Shown here in pieces: positions 1 through 6,773 of a stretch of DNA of 14,338 bases. Both the position numbers and the translations under genes were made by a program. The notes below the pieces were generated by a model that had not been told where the DNA came from, ran no database searches, and was given only the letters and a program-made list of their open reading frames with translations. The stretch spans positions 1 through 14,338 of the forward strand of contig JAJRSY010000247.1 of assembly GCA_024278565.1 (NCBI GenBank), read 5' to 3'. This stretch comes from Bacteroidota bacterium. Lineage in GTDB: Bacteria; Bacteroidota; Bacteroidia; Flavobacteriales; Flavobacteriaceae. Position 1 is the first letter of the stretch. The number at the start of each line of letters is the position of its first letter.

Positions 1-119
1 AATCAACCTCTTGCAAAACCTACTTTATTGAAGGGTCGATCAACGATAAGAAAGCTGTTTTAAAAGTCAAGAACTGCCTTGAAAAGGTATTGGTAGAAGA
101 AATCAGTTATACAAACTAA
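1..119 (+). CDS. C-terminal fragment of an unidentified protein
   Basis: Reading from base 3 gives 38 codons without a stop, then TAA at 117-119. The other + frames close at 30 and 63, and the minus frames are also interrupted. The fragment is lysine-rich and mixed polar/hydrophobic (it contains EGSINDKKAVLKVKNCLEKV and ends EISYTN). It has no membrane segment or motif I recognise, so no family is assigned. The rest of the gene lies left of the window. It is convergent with the proline dehydrogenase gene to its right. Confidence 0.5.
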   Translation, partial: STSCKTYFIEGSINDKKAVLKVKNCLEKVLVEEISYTN

Positions 120-130
120 ACTACCCCAGC

Positions 131-197
131 TATCGCTTTGCGTATTTCGCTTTACGATTTTTCGCATGGCACATAGCGTATGGCACACAGCGCATTT
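131..197. repeat. Degenerate ~14-bp tandem repeat array
   Basis: The 80-base gap between two convergent genes contains about five loosely repeated units spaced 14-15 bases apart. TCGCTT occurs at 133 and 147, TCGCAT at 162, GCGTAT at 176 and GCGCAT at 190. The last two full units are the best conserved: CGCATGGCACATAG at 163-176 and CGTATGGCACACAG at 177-190, with two differences in 14. It is non-coding and lies just past the stop codons of both flanking genes. Confidence 0.5.
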
Positions 198-199
198 CT

Positions 200-1366
200 T
201 TAGATCTTACGCCTTTTTCGCTCTTTTTTCAACAAAGAAAGCTCTCTGGTCGTTTGCCCGGCAACCGAAGTGTTCTCTTCCGCTCTTCGAATAAGGTACG
301 GCATTACATCACGTACTGGACCGAACGGTAAATATTTTGCGACATTATACCCCCTATCAGCAAGATTGAAAGAGATATGATCGCTCATACCATATAATTG
401 TCCGAACCAAATTCGTTTATCGTTATTTGATATTTTCGTATTGCCCATCAGTTCTATCAAATTATAAGAACTTGTTTCATTGTGCGTGCCAAGAAAAAGC
501 GAAATCGTATCAAGATGTTCTACTATATAGTTGACAGCAGCATCAAAATTGGTATCGGTTTCTTTTTTGGTTTTGCAGATCGGGGAAAGGTATTCCTGTT
601 CAATTGCCCGCTCATTTTCTTTTTCCATATAGGCGCCACGTACCACTTTCACACCAACTTTAAAGCCTTCCCTCAATGCTTTTTGATGCAGGTCTTTTAA
701 ATAATCCAATCGATCCCAACGGTACATTTGAAGGGTATTGAAAACTACTGTTTTTTCCTTGTTGTAGGTAGCCATTAAGCCATCAACTACTTTGTCGGCA
801 GCATCTTGCATCCAACTTTCCTCACTATCTATCAATAAAGAAACATCAAGGTTGTGTGCTTTTTTACATACCTGATCAAACCTGTTGATTACACGTTGCC
901 ATTCTTGTTCTTCTTTTTTAGAAAGACTTTTAGCTCTGCTCACTTTTGCGTATAGGGAAAAGCGCCCAAAACTGGTCGGTTTAAAGACCGCAAAAGGAAT
1001 GGAATCCTTTTCTTTGACAAAGTCCAATATTTTTAGGGTTTTTGCTAGGGCGTTGTCAAAAGGATCTTCTGTTTCTTTACCCTCGACCGAATAGTCAAGT
1101 ACAGAACACACCCCCTTTTCGTACATTTTATCAACCACGGGCAAACAATCCTCTTCATTGACCCCTCCACAAAAATGATCAAATACCGTAGCACGAATAA
1201 GACCTTCGACCGGTAAATGGGCCTTTATGGCAAAATTCGTCATGGCTGTACCGATTTTCACCAAAGGTTCATTGGCGATCATTCTGAACAAAAAATAAGC
1301 CCGTTCAAGTTCTGAATCCGTTTTTAGTGAAAAAGCCGTTACGGTGTCTTCAAAAATTTTGTCCAT
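200..1366 (-). CDS. Proline dehydrogenase (monofunctional PRODH, FAD-dependent)
   Basis: This 388-residue protein is the expected size for the stand-alone proline dehydrogenase of Bacteroidota. It oxidises L-proline to 1-pyrroline-5-carboxylate while reducing FAD, and passes electrons to the respiratory chain. The family's (beta/alpha)8 barrel motifs are present: KVVRGAY at 240-246, LGTHN at 292-296, GQLYGMSD at 322-329, and the C-terminal block YLPFGPVRDVMPYLIRRAEEN at 345-365. By analogy with the PutA PRODH domain, the Y357 and R360/R361 group binds the proline carboxylate. There is no P5C dehydrogenase domain, so a separate enzyme must complete the route to glutamate. The ATG at 1366 is the first in frame and follows a -7-like element by about 20 bases. 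The gene is divergent from aroB. The tail is very basic (LLKKERKRRKI). Confidence 0.95.
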   Translation of the reverse strand: MDKIFEDTVTAFSLKTDSELERAYFLFRMIANEPLVKIGTAMTNFAIKAHLPVEGLIRATVFDHFCGGVNEEDCLPVVDKMYEKGVCSVLDYSVEGKETEDPFDNALAKTLKILDFVKEKDSIPFAVFKPTSFGRFSLYAKVSRAKSLSKKEEQEWQRVINRFDQVCKKAHNLDVSLLIDSEESWMQDAADKVVDGLMATYNKEKTVVFNTLQMYRWDRLDYLKDLHQKALREGFKVGVKVVRGAYMEKENERAIEQEYLSPICKTKKETDTNFDAAVNYIVEHLDTISLFLGTHNETSSYNLIELMGNTKISNNDKRIWFGQLYGMSDHISFNLADRGYNVAKYLPFGPVRDVMPYLIRRAEENTSVAGQTTRELSLLKKERKRRKI

Positions 1367-1388
1367 ACTAATCTCTTTTTAGATACCT

Positions 1389-1396
1389 CAAAGATA
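1389..1396 (-). promoter_or_regulatory. Putative flavobacterial -7 element for proline dehydrogenase
   Basis: The minus strand reads TATCTTTG, an exact fit to the Bacteroidetes -7 consensus TAnnTTTG. Transcription would begin about 7 bases downstream, giving a leader of roughly 16 bases before the ATG at 1366. No clear TTG -33 box is visible at the usual spacing, so confidence is moderate. Confidence 0.45.
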
Positions 1397-1406
1397 AAAA
1401 CACAGA

Positions 1407-1435
1407 TTGATTCTTTTGATAAAAAATTACCTTTA
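1407..1435 (+). promoter_or_regulatory. Possible aroB promoter (TTG, 18 bp, TACCTTTA)
   Basis: TTG at 1407-1409 is followed after 18 bases by TACCTTTA at 1428-1435, one mismatch from TAnnTTTG. The spacing fits the flavobacterial sigma factor. It would drive aroB (ATG at 1509) with a leader of about 65 bases. It lies next to the oppositely directed -7 element of the proline dehydrogenase gene, so the two promoters would share DNA. Confidence 0.25.
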
Positions 1436-1508
1436 TTTTGTAGTATCAAAATGGGTTGATTACCTAATAACGGTTCTTTAAACATCTGAAACTAAAAATC
1501 ATTTTTAA

Positions 1509-2573
1509 ATGGATTCCATAGTATCATCGGCATACGCAGTATATTTCAACCAAAAGGGCTATGATTCCTTGAACTCACATTTAGCATCAAACCCATACTC
1601 AAAAGTCTTTGTTTTGGTGGATGAAAACACCGGAGAACTTTGCCTGCCCATTTTCAAGTCGCAGGTAGCAGCTAGTGATGGATTTATAATTTTAGAAATT
1701 AAATCGGGCGAGATAAATAAAAATATACAGACCTGTACCCAAGTATGGGAAGCACTGTCTGAAGCTAATGCAGATCGCAAAAGTCTACTTATTAATTTGG
1801 GCGGCGGCGTGGTTACCGATTTGGGGGGCTTTGTTGCATCAACCTTTAAAAGGGGTATTGATTTTATAAATGTGCCCACTACCCTTTTGGCTATGGTAGA
1901 TGCCTCGGTCGGTGGTAAAACAGGAGTTGACCTGGGCGCCTTGAAAAATCAGATAGGTGTCATTAATCAACCAGAAATGGTATTGGTCATACCTTCTTTT
2001 TTACGAACCTTAGCTGAGCGTCAGTTACAAAGCGGCTTTGCTGAAATGTTAAAACATGGCTTGATCCAAAATATAGAGTACTGGAAACAATTAAAGCCAA
2101 TCTCTGATTTTCACAATATAGATGACCTTATTTACGACTCAGTAGTTATCAAAAATACAATAGTGCTTCAAGATCCTACAGAACAAGACTTGCGGAAAAT
2201 ACTCAATTACGGCCATACCTTGGGCCATGCCATAGAATCATACTTCTTAGAGAGCGACGCGCACGAAACATTGCTGCATGGTGAGGCCATTGCCATTGGC
2301 ATGGTACTAGAGGCATACTTGTCGTATAAACTTACAGGGCTTTCAAAAGATCAATTACAAGACATTAAAATGACTTTTATCAGTCGTTATAAAAAAATTA
2401 CGTTCAATTCAGGTGATATTGAGAGCATCTTATCTCTTTTGAAGTTCGATAAGAAAAATTCGCACGGTAACATTAATTTTGTGTTACTTGACAGTATAGG
2501 AAAACCTATAATTGATATGCAGGTGCCCTATGATTTGTTCGAAGAGGCATTCGCATACTACAAAGTTGTCTAG
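1509..2573 (+). CDS. aroB: 3-dehydroquinate synthase
   Basis: AroB converts DAHP to 3-dehydroquinate, the second step of the shikimate pathway, in the cytosol with NAD and a divalent metal ion. The 354-residue length is normal. The NAD-binding region reads NLGGGVVTDLGGF at 96-108, followed by VPTTLLAMVDASVGGKTG at 122-139 with the active-site lysine K137. The metal ligands appear to be E179 (in GFAEMLKHG), a histidine of NYGHTLGH (233-240) and H257 (in LHGEAIAIGM). All catalytic motifs are intact. It starts at the ATG preceded by an A/T-rich leader without a Shine-Dalgarno, as is common in this phylum. It is transcribed away from proline dehydrogenase. The neighbouring genes are not aromatic-pathway genes, so it appears to stand alone. 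Confidence 0.97.
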   Translation: MDSIVSSAYAVYFNQKGYDSLNSHLASNPYSKVFVLVDENTGELCLPIFKSQVAASDGFIILEIKSGEINKNIQTCTQVWEALSEANADRKSLLINLGGGVVTDLGGFVASTFKRGIDFINVPTTLLAMVDASVGGKTGVDLGALKNQIGVINQPEMVLVIPSFLRTLAERQLQSGFAEMLKHGLIQNIEYWKQLKPISDFHNIDDLIYDSVVIKNTIVLQDPTEQDLRKILNYGHTLGHAIESYFLESDAHETLLHGEAIAIGMVLEAYLSYKLTGLSKDQLQDIKMTFISRYKKITFNSGDIESILSLLKFDKKNSHGNINFVLLDSIGKPIIDMQVPYDLFEEAFAYYKVV

Positions 2574-2611
2574 CTATGTATACTAAAATTCGAGTTTGAC
2601 AACTCTTTCTG

Positions 2612-2640
2612 TTGAAGAACAAAAAAAACGTCTAGTTTAG
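2612..2640 (+). promoter_or_regulatory. Weak candidate promoter for the 112-residue hypothetical gene
   Basis: TTG at 2612-2614 is followed 18 bases later by TAGTTTAG at 2633-2640, one mismatch from TAnnTTTG. The ATG of the next gene is at 2677. Such matches arise easily in AT-rich DNA. Confidence 0.2.
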
Positions 2641-2676
2641 GCACGTTGAATAAACCAAACCTAAAATTGACCTATA

Positions 2677-3015
2677 ATGCTACGTAAACTTGTTGACTAC
2701 AAAAAACTTGACCATGAACTGGCGGTTTTATTGATCGAGACCTACCCCTATGGTTATGGCGATGAAGATATCATTATCTTTAAAAATGCCCATGGTGAAA
2801 TCATCGAAGCTGTTGAAATAAAAACAGAAGACACCATATACTTGGTGAAAATAAGCAAGAGCCTTGCTCACTTTATTTCTAATTTTGAAGATATTATTGA
2901 AAAAGAATTAGCGACTAAAGTAGAATCGGTCTTGGAGGAAGCTGATGTTCAAGATATCAAAAAGGAACTTGATTCTGAACGGGATGCTGATGGGCAAATT
3001 GACTTTGATCACTAA
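2677..3015 (+). CDS. Small acidic hypothetical protein
   Basis: This is a 112-residue soluble protein with no signal peptide or membrane segment. The N-terminal half (residues 1-75) looks globular. It has an aromatic, acidic stretch YPYGYGDEDIIIF near 24-36, then alternating residues typical of beta strands (EAVEIKTEDTIYLVKIS, 43-59). The C-terminal third is strongly acidic and probably helical then disordered, ending in a D/E-rich tail (DADGQIDFDH). The pattern resembles small conserved hypotheticals of Bacteroidota that I have seen without an assigned function, but I cannot name a family. It follows aroB by about 100 bases and may have its own promoter. Its TAA overlaps the stop of the convergent DinB-like gene. 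Confidence 0.75.
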   Translation: MLRKLVDYKKLDHELAVLLIETYPYGYGDEDIIIFKNAHGEIIEAVEIKTEDTIYLVKISKSLAHFISNFEDIIEKELATKVESVLEEADVQDIKKELDSERDADGQIDFDH

Positions 3016-3530
3016 TTAAAATATCGTTCCAATACTATTTTCCTGTGGTGTTCTAGATGGCCACAGATAATAAACCCTGATGCACCAACACTCATTGCTG
3101 CATTACTGGCAGTACCCACTCGTTGTAGAACAGCATCATTAAAGCTTGAAAACAGACTAAGTGTAGCGGTGCGTACGCTTCTAAATTCATCAGTAAAATT
3201 TCCAATTGTTTTATTACTGGCATTTGATTCTAGCACATAGGCATCTTGGTCAAAACCGGGTAATGGCGTTTGGTCGTTGCGTGAAAAACAGAGTGCGCGG
3301 TATTGAAAAACACGTTCCGTATCTATAATATGTTCTATTACTTCAGCAAGGGTCCATTTTCCTTCAGCATAGGCATAACGAAGTTTTTCTTGCGAGATAT
3401 TTTCTAAAAAATGAGAAAAGTCAATTAACTGCTTCTCGAGCACAGCCATTAATTCTGCCTCACCCAAAGTAGTAATGTATTTTTTATAAAAACCACTGCA
3501 ATCTGTAGGCTTGAGTTCAGGTATGCGCAT
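3012..3530 (-). CDS. DinB-like (DinB_2/YfiT type) metal-dependent protein
   Basis: The 172-residue protein has the layout of the DinB/YfiT four-helix bundle superfamily, whose members bind a divalent metal through three histidines. Signatures are GKWTLAEVIEHIIDTERVF at 57-75, carrying H67 and the usual preceding W59, and GHLEHH at 157-162, which supplies the second and third histidines (H158, H161 or H162). Many members are thiol-dependent transferases or are of unknown function. DinB in this sense is unrelated to DNA polymerase IV. The substrate cannot be inferred. It lies 43 bases downstream of the Lrp-type gene on the same strand and could be co-transcribed with it. Its TAG overlaps the stop of the convergent gene on the other strand. 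Confidence 0.85.
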   Translation of the reverse strand: MRIPELKPTDCSGFYKKYITTLGEAELMAVLEKQLIDFSHFLENISQEKLRYAYAEGKWTLAEVIEHIIDTERVFQYRALCFSRNDQTPLPGFDQDAYVLESNASNKTIGNFTDEFRSVRTATLSLFSSFNDAVLQRVGTASNAAMSVGASGFIICGHLEHHRKIVLERYFN

Positions 3531-3573
3531 ACTGTTTTAGGTTTGTACTACTAAATCACCCCGATTTAAAAAA

Positions 3574-4053
3574 CTATATATTGTTAAAAATCGTGTGCAT
3601 CAGGCGTTTTTTGTCGTTGATGCTTTCTTCCAACGATATCATGGTTTCGGTTCTGCTGATTCCCTCAATATCATCAATGCTAAAAATGATGTTTTTTGCG
3701 TGATTGGTATCTTGTGCACGTATTTTACAAAATATATTGAATTTGCCCGTAGTGATATGCGCTACCGTTACATTCGGAATTTTCTCTAAACGTTCTAAAA
3801 CAAATTTGGTTTGGTGTGTTTTTTCTAAAAAAATGCCCACATAGGCGATAAAAGAGTAGCCTAACTTCACATAATCTAGGGTAAGTGATGAGCCCTTGAT
3901 GATTCCGGCCTCTTCCATTTTCTTCACCCTAACATGAACGGTGCCAGCTGAAATCAAAAGTTTTTTTGCAATATCGGTAAATGGTGTTCTGGTATAGTCA
4001 ATCAACATATCAAGAATTTGATGGTCGATTTCGTCTAGTTTTACTTTGGCCAT
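3574..4053 (-). CDS. Lrp/AsnC family transcriptional regulator
   Basis: Starting at the ATG at 4053 gives 159 residues, typical of the family. An upstream in-frame ATG at 4083 would add ten residues (MYTFAAKLID) but would lie upstream of the predicted transcription start, so I prefer 4053. Residues 6-55 form the winged helix-turn-helix: LDEIDHQILDML, then TPFTDIAKKLLISAGTVHVR with the recognition helix, then the GII wing. Residues 66-142 form the RAM (effector-binding, oligomerisation) domain, with TTGKFNIF at 101-108 in place of the common TGxxD loop. Such regulators sense amino acids or related metabolites as octamers. Local targets could include itself, the DinB-like gene or the M14 gene, but nothing in the sequence fixes this. 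Confidence 0.93.
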   Translation of the reverse strand: MAKVKLDEIDHQILDMLIDYTRTPFTDIAKKLLISAGTVHVRVKKMEEAGIIKGSSLTLDYVKLGYSFIAYVGIFLEKTHQTKFVLERLEKIPNVTVAHITTGKFNIFCKIRAQDTNHAKNIIFSIDDIEGISRTETMISLEESINDKKRLMHTIFNNI

Positions 4054-4070
4054 ATCAATCAATTTTGCAG

Positions 4071-4078
4071 CAAAAGTA
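4071..4078 (-). promoter_or_regulatory. -7 promoter element that decides the Lrp-type start
   Basis: The minus strand reads TACTTTTG, matching TAnnTTTG exactly. Transcription should start near 4064, leaving a leader of about 10 bases before the ATG at 4053 and excluding the ATG at 4083. No good TTG is seen at the -33 position. Confidence 0.45.
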
Positions 4079-4166
4079 TACAATTAAGAAATAAAATGCA
4101 CGAAAACCTGTATTTTTTTAACAAAAACGTAAAAAATAATTAAATTTTAAAAATTTTCTTCAAAAA

Positions 4167-5270
4167 TTAAATTTGTAGTAAATTCCATAGATTAGTGTTC
4201 TTTAGCAATTTCAAGGCCTCCTTGTTTTTGTAATCATACGCCTTGTGCCCATAAAACCCCCTGAGATCGCCTCGCTTTTTTATCTCAGGTTCAAAGACAA
4301 TAGTGCCGTCTTTCAAGCGCTCTGAAAATAGAATTCCAATATCTTCGGTTTTTGAAGAATTCGCTAGGGGAACATGCTTTACAAGAACATCAAAAAACTG
4401 TTTTTTGTTCTCTGGAACATTAAAATAATCTTGTTGCCGGTAGTTATCGACCTCCGATTTGGCCACACAGTTTAGTGCAGTTAGGAGTGCATGAAAGATA
4501 TACTCCCGTGTCTTTTCGCGGCCGTAATCATCAGGGTAATGCCCCGCTTCAAATAAAATGGTGGGTGTATTCAACATTTGAAAGGTATCACCAACACAAT
4601 TGGCATTGAAACCATCATCATAACGACCCACCTGCCCGGGAATGTGTTTTTGCAGTTCATGGTTCATCGCCACAATCAACCGCATGCTCATTGCCCTGGT
4701 TTTTGAAATTGTACGTTCTAGATCGTGTGCTGGCGCCAAAAAGGAAACCGTGGCCGGTTTTGGGGTATTGCCCACATTATATATCGTGCGCTGATCGTGT
4801 AGGTTGAAGCAAAAATCAGGTTGAAATGCTTCAAAAACAGTCCTGAGAACCTTGCTCTCGGGTTGATCTAGATCTTGGGCATCTCTGTTGAGGTCGACCT
4901 CATTGGCATTTGAACGAGTATATTTAGCTGCCCCATCAGGATTCAATATCGGAACGATCTTTAACGTACAGTTCTTAAGAATATCAATTGCCGTGGGTGT
5001 TTTCGAGCCCAGAAAATTAATCAGGTCAAGAACCGCCTTGGTCGTAGTGGCTTCGTTGCCATGCATTTGCGACCACATCAATACCTTTGATGGGCCAGTG
5101 CCCATGCTCAGGCAAAAAATAGTCTTTTTATCTACGGAATATCCGATGGTTTCAATCGAACCATGAAGCCCTTGGGTTTTAAAAAATGTAATGAGCTGCT
5201 CATTGACGACATACCTCCCTTGCACCGAGACTTCCTTATAAATTGAATGATTTGTTTGTGCTACTGCCAT
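4167..5270 (-). CDS. M14 family zinc carboxypeptidase-like protein, cytosolic
   Basis: The 367-residue protein has the M14 (carboxypeptidase A / succinylglutamate desuccinylase-like) catalytic set. The zinc ligands are H70 and E73 in SQMHGNEA and H158 in FNLHDQ. The substrate carboxylate-binding pair is likely N128-R129 in EVDLNRD, and the general base E241 lies in TILFEAGHYPDD. PILNPDGAAKY at 107-117 is also typical of M14. There is no signal peptide, so it should act in the cytoplasm, on a peptide or an acylated amino acid. The sequence does not settle carboxypeptidase versus deacylase. It is upstream of and codirectional with the Lrp-type regulator (113-base AT-rich gap) and divergent from the lipoprotein/TerC pair. 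A near-consensus -7 element (TATCTTTA, minus strand, 5280-5287) precedes the ATG. Confidence 0.88.
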   Translation of the reverse strand: MAVAQTNHSIYKEVSVQGRYVVNEQLITFFKTQGLHGSIETIGYSVDKKTIFCLSMGTGPSKVLMWSQMHGNEATTTKAVLDLINFLGSKTPTAIDILKNCTLKIVPILNPDGAAKYTRSNANEVDLNRDAQDLDQPESKVLRTVFEAFQPDFCFNLHDQRTIYNVGNTPKPATVSFLAPAHDLERTISKTRAMSMRLIVAMNHELQKHIPGQVGRYDDGFNANCVGDTFQMLNTPTILFEAGHYPDDYGREKTREYIFHALLTALNCVAKSEVDNYRQQDYFNVPENKKQFFDVLVKHVPLANSSKTEDIGILFSERLKDGTIVFEPEIKKRGDLRGFYGHKAYDYKNKEALKLLKNTNLWNLLQI

Positions 5271-5427
5271 ATCAAGCGCTAAAGATACCTAGATAAACTA
5301 GAACCCTTTAAAAAACCACTTTTTTATAATGGCTGTCCATGTAGAATGCGCTCCAAATACTTTTAAAATAATATTATTCTGAAAAATTCCATGCAACCCG
5401 TGCTTAATTCATTAATTTGTGCCTCAA

Positions 5428-5802
5428 ATGAAAAAACGGTTCGCTCTTATCTTTGTTTTGACCTTGCTGGCTTCATGCTATCAACCCGTACGCAATTGCA
5501 GTAAATTCAAAACCGGTGAGTTCAGTTTCACTACGGTGGTTGACGGTAAAGAGTTGACCACAACCTTTGTTCGTACTTCTGATATCGAAATCGATTATTT
5601 TGCGGGAAAAAGAGATACGTCATCGGTTCGGTGGATCAACGATTGTGAATATATTATTAAAAAACTGAACCCCACGAACAAGACCGAGGAGAAATCGATA
5701 CACATGAAGATATTGTCAACAACCGATAGTTCATATACATTTGAGTACAGTATAGTGGGAGAAACCAAGAAAAACAAAGGAACCGTGTTAAAAACCAATT
5801 GA
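5428..5802 (+). CDS. Small predicted lipoprotein of unknown function
   Basis: From the ATG at 5428 the product is 124 residues: a lipoprotein signal (MKKR, hydrophobic stretch, LLASC lipobox with Cys17), then a soluble domain of about 105 residues. A GTG at 5419 could add three residues but would only lengthen the signal region, so ATG is preferred. The mature part has two further cysteines (C24 and the one in INDCEY) that could pair, and alternating residues suggesting a small beta-rich fold. It should be anchored in the inner or outer membrane. The TerC gene starts 3 nt after its stop, so the two are almost certainly co-transcribed. From memory, similar flavobacterial lipoproteins have been labelled 'DNA topoisomerase IV' by automatic pipelines. 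Nothing here supports that label. Confidence 0.85.
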   Translation: MKKRFALIFVLTLLASCYQPVRNCSKFKTGEFSFTTVVDGKELTTTFVRTSDIEIDYFAGKRDTSSVRWINDCEYIIKKLNPTNKTEEKSIHMKILSTTDSSYTFEYSIVGETKKNKGTVLKTN

Positions 5803-5805
5803 ACC

Positions 5806-6618
5806 ATGTTTGAAATTTTCACCAACCCCGATGCTTGGGCAGCCCTTTTGGCTCTTACATTTCTCGAGATAATTCTGGGTATCGATAATATCATATTCAT
5901 ATCAATAGCGGCCGGTAAACTAGAAAAAACCCAGCGTAAGAAGGCCACGAACATAGGACTGTTTCTCGCCATGGCCATGCGTATAGTTCTGTTGTTCGGC
6001 ATTACCCTGCTCACCTCAATGAAAAAACCCTTTTGGGTCATTGATCTAGATTGGATCCATGGTGGCATCAGTGGCCAGGCCTTGATTCTCTTTGCTGGCG
6101 GTCTGTTTCTGTTGTACAAAAGCACTAGGGAAATACATGAAAAGGTTGAGGACCGGGGGCATGATGAGCGTGAGGTGACCAAAGCCCGTTCGAAAACCCT
6201 GACCAACGCCATCGTACAGATCACAGTGATCAACATCGTTTTTTCTTTTGATTCGATTTTGACGGCGATCGGTATGACCAATGGCATTTCGCCCAACCCG
6301 AACGATGCCTTGATCTTAATGATCATTGCGGTGGTGATTTCGGTCTTGATCATGATGTTGTTCGCCAACCCCGTTGGTGAGTTTGTGAACAAACACCCTT
6401 CCATTCAAATATTAGGACTCTCTTTCTTGATTCTGATCGGTTTTATGCTGATTGCCGAAGCTGCCCATATTGGCCATCTTGTGGTATTTGGCAACGAGGT
6501 TGGAATAATACCCAAGGGCTATTTGTACTTCACCATAGCCTTTTCATTAATGGTAGAGTTTTTTGATCTGCGTAGTAAGAAGAACAAAAAGAAGGTTGTT
6601 GATGAGATTGAGAAGTAG
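5806..6618 (+). CDS. TerC family integral membrane protein (putative metal ion exporter)
   Basis: The 270-residue protein is a TerC/Alx-type membrane protein. The first membrane segment carries the family hallmark FLEIILGIDNIIFISIAAG at 19-37, with E21 and D27. A related motif in the second half, VFSFDSILTAIGM at 145-157 with D149, shows the internal duplication of the family. About seven hydrophobic segments are visible (near 12-34, 48-68, 90-104, 134-156, 168-187, 200-220, 238-254), with a charged cytoplasmic loop at 105-132. Characterised relatives (TerC, Alx, MeeY/MeeF) export Mn2+ or supply it to exported proteins, or take part in tellurite resistance. The substrate here is inferred only. 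It is translated immediately after the lipoprotein gene. No other ter genes are nearby, so a general metal role is more likely than a tellurite operon. Confidence 0.92.
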   Translation: MFEIFTNPDAWAALLALTFLEIILGIDNIIFISIAAGKLEKTQRKKATNIGLFLAMAMRIVLLFGITLLTSMKKPFWVIDLDWIHGGISGQALILFAGGLFLLYKSTREIHEKVEDRGHDEREVTKARSKTLTNAIVQITVINIVFSFDSILTAIGMTNGISPNPNDALILMIIAVVISVLIMMLFANPVGEFVNKHPSIQILGLSFLILIGFMLIAEAAHIGHLVVFGNEVGIIPKGYLYFTIAFSLMVEFFDLRSKKNKKKVVDEIEK

Positions 6619-6684
6619 TATTCAGCAAAAAGTGTTATCTAATTACTAGACCCCGCGAATATCGCTTGGTAAATTATAGTACAG

Positions 6685-6707
6685 CTGTGAAGTTCCAAAC
6701 TTCATAG
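6685..6707. terminator. Hairpin between convergent genes, possible bidirectional terminator
   Basis: TGAAGTT and AACTTCA (6688-6694 and 6698-6704) form a perfect 7-bp stem with a CCA loop. C-T-G and T-A-G outside extend it to 10 bp with one G-T pair. It lies between the TerC stop (6618) and the desaturase stop (6774), where a shared terminator would be expected. Neither side carries a T-run, so factor-independent termination is uncertain. The rest of the 155-base gap shows nothing else. Confidence 0.35.
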
Positions 6708-6773
6708 AGAAGATAAAGTTGCGCAAGTATCTTGTCTTAGACTTCGCACCTCTACAACATTGTTCTAAAAACC

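Noticed and set aside
2636..2665. TTTAGG and CCTAAA as a terminator after aroB
   Set aside because: It has only six base pairs with an 18-base loop and no T-run.
3012..3530. DinB as a translesion DNA polymerase
   Set aside because: The histidine pattern and size match the DinB/YfiT metal-binding bundle, not the Y-family polymerase that shares the name.
200..4083. A proline-utilisation operon controlled by the Lrp/AsnC-type gene (PutR-like)
   Set aside because: Lrp-type regulators do control put genes in some bacteria, but three other genes lie between and no shared operator was found, so proximity alone does not support it.
5309..5326. TAAAAAA / TTTTTTA inverted repeat between the M14 and lipoprotein genes
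   Set aside because: It is a pure A/T stem in an AT-rich divergent intergenic region, with no G/C pairs and no terminator position. It is likely chance or a bent promoter tract.
5595..6404. 269-codon open frame on the minus strand over the lipoprotein and TerC genes
   Set aside because: It overlaps two well-supported + strand genes, has no family features and shows the biased composition of an antisense shadow.
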